This document shows, piece after piece, positions 34,641 to 48,500 of a stretch of DNA of 64,000 nt; positions within the stretch are counted from its first letter, which is position 1; each line of letters begins with the position of its first letter. Made by a program: the position numbers and the translations under genes. This stretch comes from Ceratodon purpureus (Eukaryota; Streptophyta; Bryopsida; Pseudoditrichales; Ditrichaceae): assembly GCA_014871385.1 (NCBI GenBank), contig CM026426.1, positions 50,810,202-50,874,201 on the forward strand. Direction: 5' to 3'. The notes beneath the pieces are model-generated. The model searched no databases and was not told the DNA's origin. It saw only the letters and a list, made by a program, of their open reading frames with translations.

Positions 34641-35650
34641 CACTAGAGCAAAACATCATTTTGTCCTGCGTTAAGCTGCGTCATCCGAAACCTAAACCGA
34701 GACTCATAGAAATTAGTGTGGAAATGTGATCCAAATAAATATACAGCACGCTAAACATTTTAACATTAACGCGTCACTTTTGACGTTGCTTTAACAGCTT
34801 CTGTCAAAGAGGATACACTTGAATTTTAAAGTGATGGTTCAGCGTTAAAAATAACAACACAAGTGGCATCCCGTCAACTTAAACATAAGTTTGCTTTGTG
34901 AAAAGTAACTTTTTCACCTCGTTTTTTACCTCGGACTAGTTTTTAATTTCTTAAATTTAGTCACATTCTACGTTAGCACGTTTCTTTTAACATAGAAGGC
35001 GTTTATCGTGACATGTGCCACGTTCAACAGTGTTACTAAAAACATATTAACAGATCCTACGTGGAATGCCTTGCTGACTTGGAACAAAGGCGTGGAAGAT
35101 ACGGCTACCCCAGAACGTAGGGTTTGGATCCCAGGGGAGTTAATAGTAAGGCCCGCATTTCGGTTGACATAAAAATGCGTTACACTGCATTTCAAGTAAC
35201 ATATTGACATATTTGACGTGTCCCCTATGCATGTAAGCTACAGATGACATGGCGGCTAGGTTTTGACTAGGTCTATATCCTACGGAATGTCAATAGTGAC
35301 GCACGCGTTTCTAGTGACATAAAAACGCGTCTAATTGACGCGCGCGTTAACTTAAACATGAGATGCATTAATGAATGTTTTGATGTGAATGAGTCACTAC
35401 TGAAGTACTTTTAACGTGCACCCGACAGATTTGACGCAAGTTTAACATGAACGCTTCACAATTGACAAGGTTTTAACGTGATTAGGTCACTACTATAGTT
35501 GCTTTAATGTTCAGTCGTCATTATTATCGTTGCATAATCATGCATTACGTTTATGAATGTCGGAGAAAAAGACAAGTGATGTTTAATACACGTTAAATTG
35601 CGTTACTTGAAACATCATGTAAAGTCATTTGACATCAAATATGTAGAGGA

Positions 35651-38600
35651 TCAATGCTCACGATCTAAAGAATTGCCGAGGATGTGGTAGGATTCCTCAT
35701 TGTCAGTGTCTGCTGCTACTGGCTTCTCCATGTTCCCTTCTACAAAGGACCCGTTTACTATGAAGTCCTCCGCTTCTGAAGGTTCTGATCTATGTGTCTC
35801 TATGTTATTGGCACGTGATGAAACAAGGCCGGCAATCTGTGCATCCGCGTCGTCCTGTTCTTCTACAAATGCGCGACCACCACGAACATCAACCTTGCAG
35901 ACCACTTTCCACGATCCGTCGTCAGTCGCAAAAAACACTTGCTGCACATGAATGGGAAACGCAAACGGCTGGAGGACCCAGAGGTGCTTTGTAGTGATTT
36001 GCAAAGTTCACGGAAAGGAACTCGTGTTCATCCTGCTTCATTGTAGGAGCAGCATGTCCTATTCTTTCTTTAACCCATGAATAGACAAGAACTACGACGC
36101 ACGTACGGCTGTAGTCTAATTCGAATATTTCTTCAACATGGCCGACGTACTCCTCTGTCTTTGCCGTACGCTCTGAAGTGTGCAATCATGAAGACATGTC
36201 AAAGTTGCTGCGTAAGATTGAAGGGAAACAATGTACAAAGTGACACGTTTTAACGCGTTCATAGCCATTTTAACGGATGTTAACAAAAAATTTGGTGACG
36301 TAAACGTAAACACATGTTTCTAAAGACATTAATTCATGTTTACGGACGTTAACATATGAAGGGGAAAAAAGCAGGGAAGGGTCACAAACACAGTTTAGGG
36401 TGGCACCGTCTGTAGTGCTGAAGTGAGGCGGCGTTTGTGACTACAAAGTTGTGAATCCATTCACGTAGAGTGCGGGACATCACTCGCCTTACTCCCTTGC
36501 CCTCCACCATTTCATCGTGCATTGCCTGATCTTTGTTTGCATCCCACACTCTACGGGATGTAGCGCTGTAATGTTCTATATACTCTGAGCAGACTCCAAG
36601 TGTTTCTTCCATAAAGTATGCCTCTCCCTTGTAACCCTTGGGCCAAGCAAACAAACGCACATAATCCTTGAGGGTCTTCATGTATCTCTCCATTGGATAC
36701 ATCCAACGACTGTGAACTAGACTGCATAGAAATAGCTGCACCATAAGATGCACAAGAAGGTGCGCCATGATGACCATTGAACCTAGAGGGAACTTGCGCT
36801 CAATCATACAAAGCTTCTCATTCGCGTTTGCAACCCACTCTTGTTCTTTAGACGCATTGACCGTGCAAGTGCACAAGCGTTTAAATACCCTGCTGACCCT
36901 CATGATGCAGGTCTGGACTTCGCTATTCATATTGACATTCCTTAGTGACACGAGTAGTATCTGCAAATACACCGGTAGCGAGTCATTTAGAAAGTCAGAA
37001 CATGGAATTAATATTTTGTTTCTATACTACACTTCGGAGCCTAACATATCATTATTTTTCAAGGGCCATTATCAAAACGTCCTTTGACTTTAACTTGGCG
37101 TTACTCTTTGTTTCAAGTAATGTGACACTGCGTTTCATCAAGTTTAAAATAACATAAAGCACCAATTTTTGACATCAACCTTACGTTATTCATTGTTCCA
37201 AGTAACGTTACACTGCGTTTCCAAGGAGTTTAGCTTAACATGAAGGATCATGCTTTGGCGTTAACCATACCATTCCATTGACGAGAAGTAACATATTGCT
37301 TGTATGTCTATAGCTGACACACGTTCAATAAGTCAACTTTATCAACTTTATCAACGTAGAAATGAAATTTGACATACCTGTTGCATGAGGACGTGAAAGT
37401 CATGGGATTTAAGAAATCTCAATCTTCCTTCAGAGACCCTTTTGTAATTGGGGCCTGCATAATTTTGTGGCACCTTCGTCGATCCTATTACGGCAAGCAT
37501 GTCCATCTTTGCTTGTGGTAGGAGAACATAAGGTGCGTGTGGCATGAATAGCCGGTCGTCTGTGCCGTTGTTCAGTCTCAACCATAAGTTAGACCTCATT
37601 CCCAAATCATTAAAGTCCATATGTCCTCGAGGAAAGTCAGTCTCCCCAAATAGAGTCTTCATTATATTCTAACAAAGGTTTTTCTTGCAATGCATGACGT
37701 CCAAGGTATGCCTCATGAGCTAGTCTTGCACCACATTGACGATCATGGTCAAAATTCTATAATTTTATATATTTTTGTGAAATGCAAAAAGTGACGTTTC
37801 CAAGTGACGTAGATTGACAGAGTTTAACGGTGATCTGTGTTTAAAATGACGGCACTCTATGGCACAACTTCATCTTACATGTGACATTACTGAGACGTTG
37901 GTTAACAGAGTTTTACGTTACGCTACGTCTCCAGCACTTAAACATATTGAGGAGTCAAGCAGAAATAAAAAGCAGTAAGTGACATGACCCACACCTTCCA
38001 ATATGGAAGGGAGAAAAGCGCAGAAATTCTCTTCACTCTGTGCCTCCTCACAGGATCGCGTGGACCGTCTGCCCTTCTTCTAGAGGCAATGTACGCCTCC
38101 CTTTCTTGTGCAAACCGCAAGACGTCATTGCCAGGCATCCTTGAACAGGAACAACATTTCCCTTCAAGACTATTCACTAGTAGAGAACCTGACGTTTTCC
38201 ATTTACTATTTTCAGGATTATGAACACTATTGAGTAGAGTTGGTCACATAGGACAAGAAAAAGAGCGCTTTTCCGCGTTCTCACAAATGAGAAGCGACAC
38301 TTTTGAAATGGAAAACGTCAGGTTCTCTACTAGTGATTGAACAGCAGATCGATACGGAACGCATGGTCCTCCGGAAGACATTGGCATGCACCTATGTACA
38401 CTATCTTCTGGCTCTTCGGGCCCCTCGCCCTTCTGGAAACAATGTTCGGACCACAAACTGGGCAAGCTCTATAGCCCTTGGTTTGTTGTCCAGAAATCAA
38501 GCCATTAGCAAGAAAATCCGAGATTGTCCATAATAACAGGCCACGGAGGGTAAAGGACCTCTCTACGGTATCTGCTGAAGCATCTACGGCTGGTACGCCT

Positions 38601-39046
38601 TCCAAAAGGGCATGCAAATCTTCCAAAAGTGGCGCAATGAACACATCTATGTTCTTGTCTGTTGGTGACTCCTTGCCCGAAATTAAAATGCTCATCATGA
38701 TGAAAAAGCGTTTTGTGAGTAACCACGGCGTTAGTTGTAAATAACCAAAAGAACAGGCCACGTTGAATGTGACGTACTCCAAACCAAAAAAAAAGTTCAG
38801 TCCATCAAGTAGCAGTGCCATGCGCATCTTCCGGTTTTCCGCTTGGAATGTGGGATCTATGACTCCAATGTGTTTTGAAGCGGAACTGTTAATGACAGTC
38901 TCCATTACAATCTCGCCATCCTTGTTCGTGGTCACTCCACGTTCTGAATGCCATTTCAGAAGCTTTGCAATTGCAGGAGAGCCAAACATGCGCCTTAACC
39001 TCGGAATGAGGGGAAATTGCCTTACAACCTTCATCGGAGCTGTCAT
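35651..39046 (-). pseudogene. TNP2-type CACTA transposase, truncated and interrupted
   Basis: Segments in transcription order: 39046-38336 (RQFPLIPRLRRMF, then WLLTKRFFIMMSILISGK, TLRGLLLWTISDFLANGL and KGYRACPVCG), the core transposase domain; 38172-37990 (DGPRDPVRRHRVKRISALFS, PYW), which continues the same exon beyond the inserted MITE; 37662-37375 (MKTLFGETDFPRGHMDF, FHVLMQQV); 36972-36382 (FPLGSMVIMAHLLVHLM, WMYPMERYMKTLKDYVR), the DUF4218-type block; 36004-35651 (QVFFATDDGSWKVVCKVDVR), the DUF4216-type block. The same order is found in E1, so these are exons of one gene. The N-terminus upstream of RQFPLIPRL is absent. Confidence 0.85.
38176..38335. mobile_element. 160-bp CACTA-type MITE inside the E2 transposase exon
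   Basis: Perfect 30-bp terminal inverted repeats (start CACTAGTAGAGAACCTGACG) bound a 160-bp insert. It is flanked by a 3-bp ATT duplication (38173-38175 and 38336-38338), the length expected for CACTA transposition. It has no coding capacity, so it must have been moved by a related transposase. Leaving it out restores continuity between the two neighbouring transposase segments. Confidence 0.95.
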
Positions 39047-39544
39047 ACTTGAGATGTAATAGGTACTGATTGAATAGACTTACAGTGGTCCCGAATGGCC
39101 TCCAATCTTATATTTGTATGTAACAACTAACAGCTTCAAATATCTGTGTCCCTTAAAAAGGAGTGACCCCACATAATGAAGGGGTATGTGTAGGCGCCCG
39201 CTCTAGGATGTGGACAGGAAGTAGAGCACATTTATTTTCTAAAAGTTATTTAGTGCACACAATGTGAGAGCCATTTATAACACGCAATCCAATAATGAAA
39301 TCCGCATTTCTAGACATATGGAATTACGAACATATGAAGAGGTCATAGATTTGCCCATTGTGATTGTTTGAAGCACATATGTTGTGGTCCTAATGGCTTA
39401 AAGAACATAGAGATGATCACTTGGTCTGTTGCAAGAGCTCAGATTGAATTGAGCAGGACTCTAGAGAAACAGAAGCGTATTGACAGAAAGCACAGATTAG
39501 CACTTAGAGAGGAGATTGAAACCCCGTACAACTTGCGTTCTACG

Positions 39545-42500
39545 ATGGGGAAGAAGGGTGGGAATTCTAGCAAGGGGACAGCGGTACAACCTAAGCGGGG
39601 CGCATGATCGATTGGATGGGACAATGTTTCACCACGGAACCTATTAACATGTTACGAAGACGGGACCCCCAATAAGATGCCCGTCGGTAAGGTATGATCA
39701 TTCATGCTCTCTTTTACTTTCTATATAGAGAGTTAGTGATCATTTTCAAAGCATGGTCACCAATATTGCTTCAATAGATGTGTAGTTTTATCCGTGAATT
39801 ACAATCATTAGCTTACGGATGTGAGTGTCTCTTTTCACTTGACTTACATCATTTGACAGTATATGGTGTGGATCAGAAATTCTGGTGACTAAACTAGAAA
39901 AGGTGTTAGTATTATTATTATGAGCTGGACCATGATGACTTGAAATTGACAGACGGGTAGTCTAGTTTTTTGTCATTTGCATTTTTATGATGATATAATA
40001 GTTCCCATTCAGCGTAGTTGTGTAAAATTTAGTGTACACAACAAGACAAATATGGTCCAATCTTGACTGGACGTGATGTCTGCTTGTGAGAACAAAGAGG
40101 TAAATGTTATACCATCCTAGTTTTTCATCGGATACCATATATTCATCTACTTATGCGATACAACACAGAACAACTAATTTCAGTAACGACTATTCTCTGA
40201 TCTAGTAGGGTGCTCGTCGGGTTGTGGAGTCGACAAGTTCATCAACAACATCCGGCCACAAAGAAGAAGTAAGGCAGGTCTAGGGTTACTGGAAGGGGCG
40301 GCAAGCTGCCTTACCAGGTTCTGATTTCATCTTGAGTGTCCGAGGGCATTAAGATTTCATTGATCTGCTTTGATGATCCGGAGTTCAATAACTGCTCTGT
40401 TCAATGACTGATCTTCTGATTTGGTTTGCAAAATTCGGAGGATAATGCCGCAGAAGAGGAGATGGATTCAGCGATTGGAGCTAGGCGAGTGCAAGCAAAG
40501 GCGAAGCCAAGCGGAGACAAACCTGTAAGCATTTCTACGCTTTCTCTGTGAAGCCAAATGTTTCTTCGGGGCGAAGCTACTTCAGGAGCACACTGTCGGT
40601 TTAGTTGTAAGCCTGTACTCCAGAGTTTGAACTAGGGTTTAATCAAGATACCGATGGTCATATCTCGCAGCATTCTTTGCAGACTAGTTTTGGATAGATT
40701 TTGGGCTTGTGGTATTTTGTTTTGTTGAGTGGGTGATTGATTGAGTGAAGAGAGTGAGTAGGGGAGCTGAGGAGGGAGGGAGAGAATATGAGATGGTAGG
40801 AGCTGGAGATCAATGCAGGTTGGTGTTTTTGGGGAGGTCGATTTGGGGTTTAATCAGTTTTGAAAAGGGAGACGAGGAATTTTTTTTTTTTAATACACTA
40901 TAAGAATACGGCGTTTTAGGTGACGCTCTCGAAAAACATAGTCCTGTTTTTGTCATGTCTCTGTGTTTGTCATTCATGTCTTAGGTAACGTTTGGACATT
41001 GACTAGTTTTTTGAGATAAACTGGGTTAATCGACGCTAGACACGGGCACGCTAGCCTAAAAACGTGAAGACGTCTGCATTAATATCTGCGTCTACGGAGA
41101 CATGGCAGAGGACGTCCTTGTCGACGCAAAAGAGCCACGTCAGCAACATCCTCGTTTTGACGGACGGTAAACTGGGCTCAAAGTTACTGGACTGTGTGGT
41201 AACTTTCTGCCCGTAGTGAAGAAAACCAGAAGAAAGGCAGGGTCAGCAAAGGGAGCACAAAAAAGGCCGAGAGGAATTAAAGGGTTTGTTTTTATTTTTT
41301 CTCTGTAAATGAAATTTAAAAAATGACTAGGGATGGCAAATGGCTTGTTATGTTCAATTAATTATAATGTCAATATTTTTGATCTATGTGATTGGTTTTT
41401 ATAGCAACTTTTTATATTATAAAATGAAAAATGTGGTGTGATTATTTTTCTGAATTTCTTTAAATTAAAATTTTATATGGAAAATGTAATATATTGAGAG
41501 TAATTATTATGAACTGAAAATATAATTATTAAAAATAGTTGATAAATATCAGTTTACAATGAGAAAAAGGGTTATAATTACGGTCATTGTATTATGGTAT
41601 TAGAATTTCTTATCTATGTTCTTCATTTTTTAAACTGAATTTTAATATCAAGATATTACAAATATGGTGTGATTATTTCTCTGAACTTCTTTGAATTGAT
41701 TTTATAAATAGAAAATGTAATATGCTGAGATTGAATATTATAGAATAGTCCACATGATTATTAAATATAATTGATAATTATTAATTTACAATGGAAAATG
41801 AATAATTACGTTCATTGTAATGTGAAATCCTAATTTTTGATATGTGTGATTTGTTTTTAAACGAATTTGATGACAACATATTAAATGATTGTTTCAATAA
41901 AATTTTGAAAATCATTTCCTAGAATAGAGATATGTTCGGACTGAAAGTATGTCCTACAAACTGAAAAATATATTTTTTTAAACTAATTAGTAATTATTAA
42001 TTCAATATTATTATTAATTAGACAAAAATGTGAAGTTTGCACAAAAATGGGTTTTAAAAATATAGAAAAATGATGTTATAAAGTAAAAACATCAATGATC
42101 CATGAACGTAACATACATTCTTCAATATGCAGCGATTTTTGTAAATAACACAGAAAAATCCACGTCAGACAGCCTGACATGACAGATTGTGTCCATGCAA
42201 GCGTCACCACAAACATCCGATTCAACGTGGCCCACAGGAACAAGAGGATGTCGTCTAAGACATCCCTATGGACATCCTTGGAGACGTCTGCGTATGTCCC
42301 TATGTATATGCAAGCAAAAAACAACCGTTACATCTCAGATGCGGCAGAGGATGTTTTTGAAGATGGTGCAGACATTGCCAAGGACTCCTATGACATAAAA
42401 CAAGGACATACACATGTAGTTCAGACCACTACTAATGCAAGCAATGTTAGCAACTAGAGATTTAGTAGTCATTCTTCCTCTTCAATTTCAGCAACGCCGT

Positions 42501-45500
42501 TTGTGTCTGTTGCGGCTGTAATGTAGGACCCTCCCACGGGGGCAGCGTGGCGAGTTGACTCTGTCTCCATGAGGGGCGGCTGCAACCCCTTAAAGTCGTC
42601 GTCATTGCCCACAGCAACTAAGTTGGCGACTGGATGTTGATGCTGTATTGCTGTACGGCGACCCCTGACGTCTGTACGACAAATTACCTTCCACCCGCGC
42701 CTCGTGGGGTCATCAACAAAAAAGACTTGTTGACAATGCAATGGAAACGCAAAAGAGTCCGCGTGCACTCTGCCGTCCATGTGGTTGAAGTTCGCCACGC
42801 TAAATCCGTACTTGTCACGTTCAACGCTGGGGACGCGCGCATCACGGGAGGCTTTAACCCAATCACAAAGCAGCACTGTGGTGCAGTGATTGCGGTAATC
42901 CAATTCGAGAATCTCCTTGATATACCCAACATACTTGGAGGTGCGGTCAATGGGCCTCCCGTTGCGAATCCCTCAACGAAGTTGTTGCGTATATGCTGCA
43001 TCTACACACGAGTCACGAGTGACAAGTCCTCCCTCTGCTGTGCGAGGGCGCAAGCGCATTCCAAATGCCTTGAGTAGCTGATGGGGGGTAGCATACCTCT
43101 TTGGGGGGGGGGGGGGGGAGTACTGTACCACGTCTTCCTGCAGTTCATCATTGGCCGCTTGAGCTTCCGCTTCCCGTGCTCTCAGCCATTCTGAAAAACG
43201 AGGCAGATCTGACAGCTCGAGTGGATACGAGACTGGTCTCGAAGGACGATGGCGTCTTGACTGTACTCGAAATGCCTCACGCTCCTCCCAGCGACGTCCC
43301 TTTACAGCCATATACTCCTTGTAAACAAGACAACACACCGCTGTCAAACAATGAGACGGCGGCATGAATAGAAACAACACATCTAACTACATGTTTGTTA
43401 AATTTGACGCCCAAGAGGACATCTAACAGTCTCGTGCGGTGTTGCTAATGACGTCTGCATTGACATATTCCAATTTAAAAAAAAAACAAGACGATGTTTT
43501 GGGAGATGTTATAAAAGACATTTTAGGGGACATGCAAACGTCTACACATTTCACTGAATCACTGCCCTGAACACGGTTCTGAACTACTACTGATTTCTGG
43601 AGGCGTCTCGCCATGGTTCTAAGCCATGGTTCTAAGCACGGAGCGTTGTTGATGACGAAGGCATGTGCATAGCCCCGTACCTCATCAGACAATCTGCGCT
43701 TGCTGTTTTCATTATCACGCAAGATCTCGTCATTCATGGTGGCATCTTTTGCGGGGTCCCAAACACAGTGTGTTGTGTGCACGATTTCGCTTCATGTACT
43801 CTATGCAGAAGCCAAGTGTGTCTTCCAGACGATACCCTTCTGCGATGCTTCCCTCTGGATGTGCCTGTGTCCTAACATAATCTTTCAGCGTCTTCATGTA
43901 CCTCTCAATTGGATACATCCACCTGCAATGGACTGGCCGACATATGAACAATTGCTCCACGAGATGCACGGGGAGATGTGTCATCACATTCAATAATGTG
44001 GGAGGAAACTCCTTCTCCAGCACGCAGGATGCCATGATCACATCTCGCATGAGCGCGTCACTGCTGTCTGCTCGTACCTCTTTCTCACAAATACGCTGAA
44101 ATACTCGGCACATCTTGATGATGGCTATGCGCACCTCTTCGCCCAACAAGTTACGGACAGCCACAGGGAGTATCTACAAGATGGACAACATGGAAACATC
44201 ACATGTTAAACTGTTACAAGGAAAGAAGTAGGAACAATTGAAACCTTGCAGTCCTACGTATGTGTGCCACCTACTGCTATATATGTCCTCAGGAACATCA
44301 ACCATGTCTACCAGAACATTACAATGTCAAACTCAATAGCGCTCTGTAACAGTGTAGGCATACAGAAAGACGTTCTGTAGGATGTCCTTCAGTAAACGTG
44401 ACAACGTTTGGGAATACGTCCTTGACAGAATTGGTCTACAAACTTGTCTCCAGCGAGACTTCCACATGTAAAGAAATCAATAGCGTACCTGTTGCATGAG
44501 GACATGATAGTCGTGAGTCTTCATGTGTTGCAATTTCCCATCCGCCAATCGTTTGTGAATTGCCCCCACGTAATTGGTTAAAGTGCGGATACTGGACACT
44601 ATGTTCACAAATTCTCGCTTCTCCTCGGGCTTCAAGATGTATGGGGCTTGCGGCATGTAGTACTCGTCTCCTCGGCGTTGTGGAGGTTGCAACCATAATT
44701 CTTCTTGTATGTTCAAGTCCTCCACATCTTGGCGACTTCCAGGACTATCATTCATTCCAAAGAGAGTCTTTAGAATGTTCTCGCATAGGTTCTTCTCGTA
44801 GTGCATGACGTCTAGGACGTGTCGAATCTTTAGATGCTGTTAAGATGCCCACTTCATTTGTTAGCAACCACATCCAAAGTCATTAGAAGGACTACATGTT
44901 GCCAACCAGTGTCGACAGTGAGCACATCTTCAGTGCTTGTCAAAATAAACGTCCTCTGAGACATCCTAATGTCCACAAAGACATCTACTGGAAACGCGAC
45001 AATGTAAACACTGTCTGCAACAACGTTGTTGTGCTTAGGAAAACATTCAAGTAGAGCAGTCATTCTCCGCTGACCTGCCAATAAGGGAGTTCAAAGAACA
45101 CGCCTAGCCGCTTAACGCCCGTGATATGCACGGGGTCACTTGGGCCTCCTTCCCTGCCACCAAGGTCTAGGTATGACTGCCGCCACGCAGCATAACTAAT
45201 GGCGTCTAATCCTGACATGACTGTAGGCGCTGTCCGTGTCTCGCGGTTGCCATCGCACCGCGTGTTTTGCCGATATGGATGGTGACGGGGAAGATAACGA
45301 CGTGTACCCCCAAACACAATCTTGGAGCCACAAGTCGTACGATCTGGACGCAGATCTCCTGTCTTTGCAGATCTAGCATCTGTTTCTGGGCCGCAAGAAG
45401 GACATCCCTTATATCCCTTACAGCATAAACCTGAGATGAGCCCATATGCCTGAAAATCTGAGATAGTCCACATGAGCAAACCTCGGAGATTGAAGCGTCG

Positions 45501-48500
45501 AGACCCTACGGGCTGAGTGAAATCAAGTGCTGGGACACCTTGCCAGAGCTGATGCAACTCATTCAACAATGGTCGAATGAACACGCCAATGTTTGCTGCA
45601 GTTGGTGAGCGCTTCCCTGAGATCAATATGCACAACAAAATGAAGAACTTCTTCGTCACAAACCATGGCTCCAAATTGTATAGCAAAATGAGCACTGGCC
45701 ACGTGGACCAGTTTGTGTTGTTTAACTTGAAAGGATTGACAACGTCTGTCGCTAAAGCCATACGCATGTTCCGTGTGTCTGCTCCAAAGTTGTCGAAGAC
45801 GTCTTCTGTGTCGATGTGTTTCCATGCGCGGCTATTAACTACAGACCGCATGATGCCGTCTTCGCTGACATGCTTTGTGTGACCCGTCAACATGCTAGCA
45901 ATCTCTCGTGAGCGCCACATCCGTTTCAAGCGGGGTATAAGGGGGAAGTGGCGGATCACCTTTGAGGAGATAGAATCAGTACCCTCTAACCACCGGGATT
46001 TTGAACACTTTGGACATGTGTGCAAGTCCGCGTGTTCACCCTCATATAGTACACAACCATCTGGGCATGCATGGATGTTGTTGTACTCAAGCCCCAATTT
46101 GCGAATTGACTTTGCAGCAGTATAATGACTGTTTGGGAGCTTATTGCCTGCTGGAAGAAGGTCCTCCGCCAAGTACCGCAACAATTCCGTGGCAAAGCTG
46201 TTGCTCACACCGAAGACCACACACGTGTTCTTGATGACAATGGTTGCAGATACAACGCTTGTCTTTGATCCTCGATACAGGGCAGTTGTAGCCTGCTCAT
46301 AGAGACGCAGCAGTCCATCAACAGTGTCATGATCGAGGTCATCTTCGGCCAAAAGATTAGGCTCAACTCCAGCATCCCTATGGAGAGCATCGCCACGGCC
46401 GAGGGCCTCCATGACTTGCCTTTGGACATCGTGGTACTCATCCAACAAAGATCCGTCATTAGCGACATGATCCTGTTCAGGGACGTCTTCAGCGACGTCT
46501 GGGAGAACATCGTTGTTGCCAACCTGGGGAGCATCGTCAACGACATCGTCGTCGTATGCAATGTCTTCCACCCAGATCCCATCCGGTGGATAGCCCTCTG
46601 GTGGGTCGCCGCCAGTGAGGGAGTTTGTCAAGAAGGGGTCCCTGCCCACAGCTGCGTGGTGGTCTCGGATGACGGAGATTTGCCTCCTTCAACCTCCGTG
46701 ACAGTTGCGGCAAAGGCATCGGTACTGTGTTATGTTCTGCGTCGTTGCCACTCGTAGCTCTGTTTGCAGAATGAGGTCTCCGAGAGGGATGTGACGCAAT
46801 GTCCGCCCCTAAGCATCATGCCGGATTCTTGTGCCGCGCTGACGGACGTCTCCGCTCATGGCACTTGAACTCCTACCATCACAGACACAATGTAAGCAAA
46901 GATGTCAAAATTAGCTCCAATAACCCAACGAATACCAGCCGCAAGACAAAGCAATGATGTGTCTGTGAGCACTGTCGAGTTGTCTGAGGTGACGTTAGTT
47001 ACTATGTCCTAGCAAACACATAGACGTTTCCGAAGGCATATTGATGCTTCGCAGTCACAATCTCTATCTGCGACAAGATCTCGCAAAAATGGAGGAGGAT
47101 GAAGAGAAGGGGGATGTGTGAAGGGGTTTCTGCGGAAATGAGAGTGACAAACAAAAAACAAACAAAGAGACAAAAACTGAGATGGGCAAGGACAGTAGAG
47201 AGGGGAAAGAGAGGGGAGGGGGGAGAGAAAAGGAGAGAAGGGTGAGTGTGAGGGGGAGCAAGGGAAGGAGAAAATCAGCAAAGAAGCAAAAAGAAAAAAA
47301 AAAACACACAAAACACAAAACACAAAAACTGAGAAGAGCAAGGACAGTGGAGATTCGTTAAGGGGAAGAGACGGGAGTGGGAGAGAAAAGGAGAGATGGG
47401 AGAGAGAAGGGGAAGTGTGAGGGGTACGAGGGGGGAGGGGGTTGGTGAGGGAAGGAGAAAATAAAGAAAAAAAAAAAAAAAAAAAAAAAAAAACAAACAA
47501 ACAAAAAACTGAGATGGGCAAGGACTGGGAGAGGGGAGGGGGATGAGTAAAACATAAAGAGGGAAAGGGCGATGAAAGTGGGAGAGAAAAAAAAAAAGGG
47601 AAAAAAAAAAGCAAGCAATGGCATCATGGTAAACAATGTCATATGCTCTTAAGTCACGTCTGTGGTCATGTCTTAGGTGACGCACAGGCGTTTAGAAAGA
47701 CATTTTGAAGCTGAACACTGATAGTCCCTATCTTGCATCCTCATTTTAAATTGTTTATGTGTGTTATAAACATCAGTGTATTGTATATATAAAACAGATG
47801 CATGGTACAAAAACGCGGACCACAGCTGGAATTTGCCAAGACTTCCCCTTCATCGATATATAACATGATGGGCTATGTGGATGAATAACAAAAATCCCCC
47901 TAGTCTTTAACATGTACTCTACGTAAGAAACCTATATCTTCACAACACATTACTTCCGTCACTCATGGCAATACAAACTTGGTCATAGAGCCAGTGGTCA
48001 TAGTTGTCCTCCCATGTATCAAAAGGGTAACCACCGTCATGGAACCAAGACAAGCTGTACATATTCTTGTTGTACACATCGTCAATAGTCTCAAGCATGA
48101 AGTCCTTTGTATTCAATAAACCACGCTCGTAGAAATACATGTGTTCACTATGAAGAAATGCTAGCTTCTCAAGATACGCATCAAGCTGGACATCGTATTC
48201 TTCAAATGGATAATGTTTGTACGGTGCGGCGCACTCTCCCACCAATTCAGCATCGGACAAGCCCTCCTCACGCAACGCCATGTTGACAATAGCGGGATAG
48301 CTTGCAGGCCGTGTAATGTTGGGATATGGCTGAAGAAGATCATTGCTACCTCAATGTCAGCGCTCCTTGGACTTGCAAGATGACTAAGACACATTGTCCA
48401 CCATGTCTGAGCATCACGAAAGATGTCCATAGGGACATCTTCAAAGACATCATAAAATGTATACTTCATGTAACCCATAGGTGTCATGGAAACTCACCAA

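Larger units (their letters stand above)
34641..39060 (-). mobile_element. CACTA (En/Spm) element E2, right side truncated
   Basis: The left end begins CACTAGAGCAAAACATC at 34641, close in style to other plant CACTA termini. About 1 kb of subterminal DNA follows, dense in TTAACG, GCGTCAC and TTGACG words (34.68-35.6 kb, again at 36.2, 37.1 and 37.8 kb). The transposase relic follows at 35.65-39.05 kb. No reverse-complement terminus was found between 39.06 and 40.89 kb, and the N-terminal third of the transposase is missing, so the element appears cut off near 39.06 kb. Confidence 0.7.

Noticed and set aside
47009-47685. Long minus-strand frames rich in Phe/Leu/Ser/Pro
   Set aside because: They follow from the polypurine tract. 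There is no amino-acid pattern beyond that composition.
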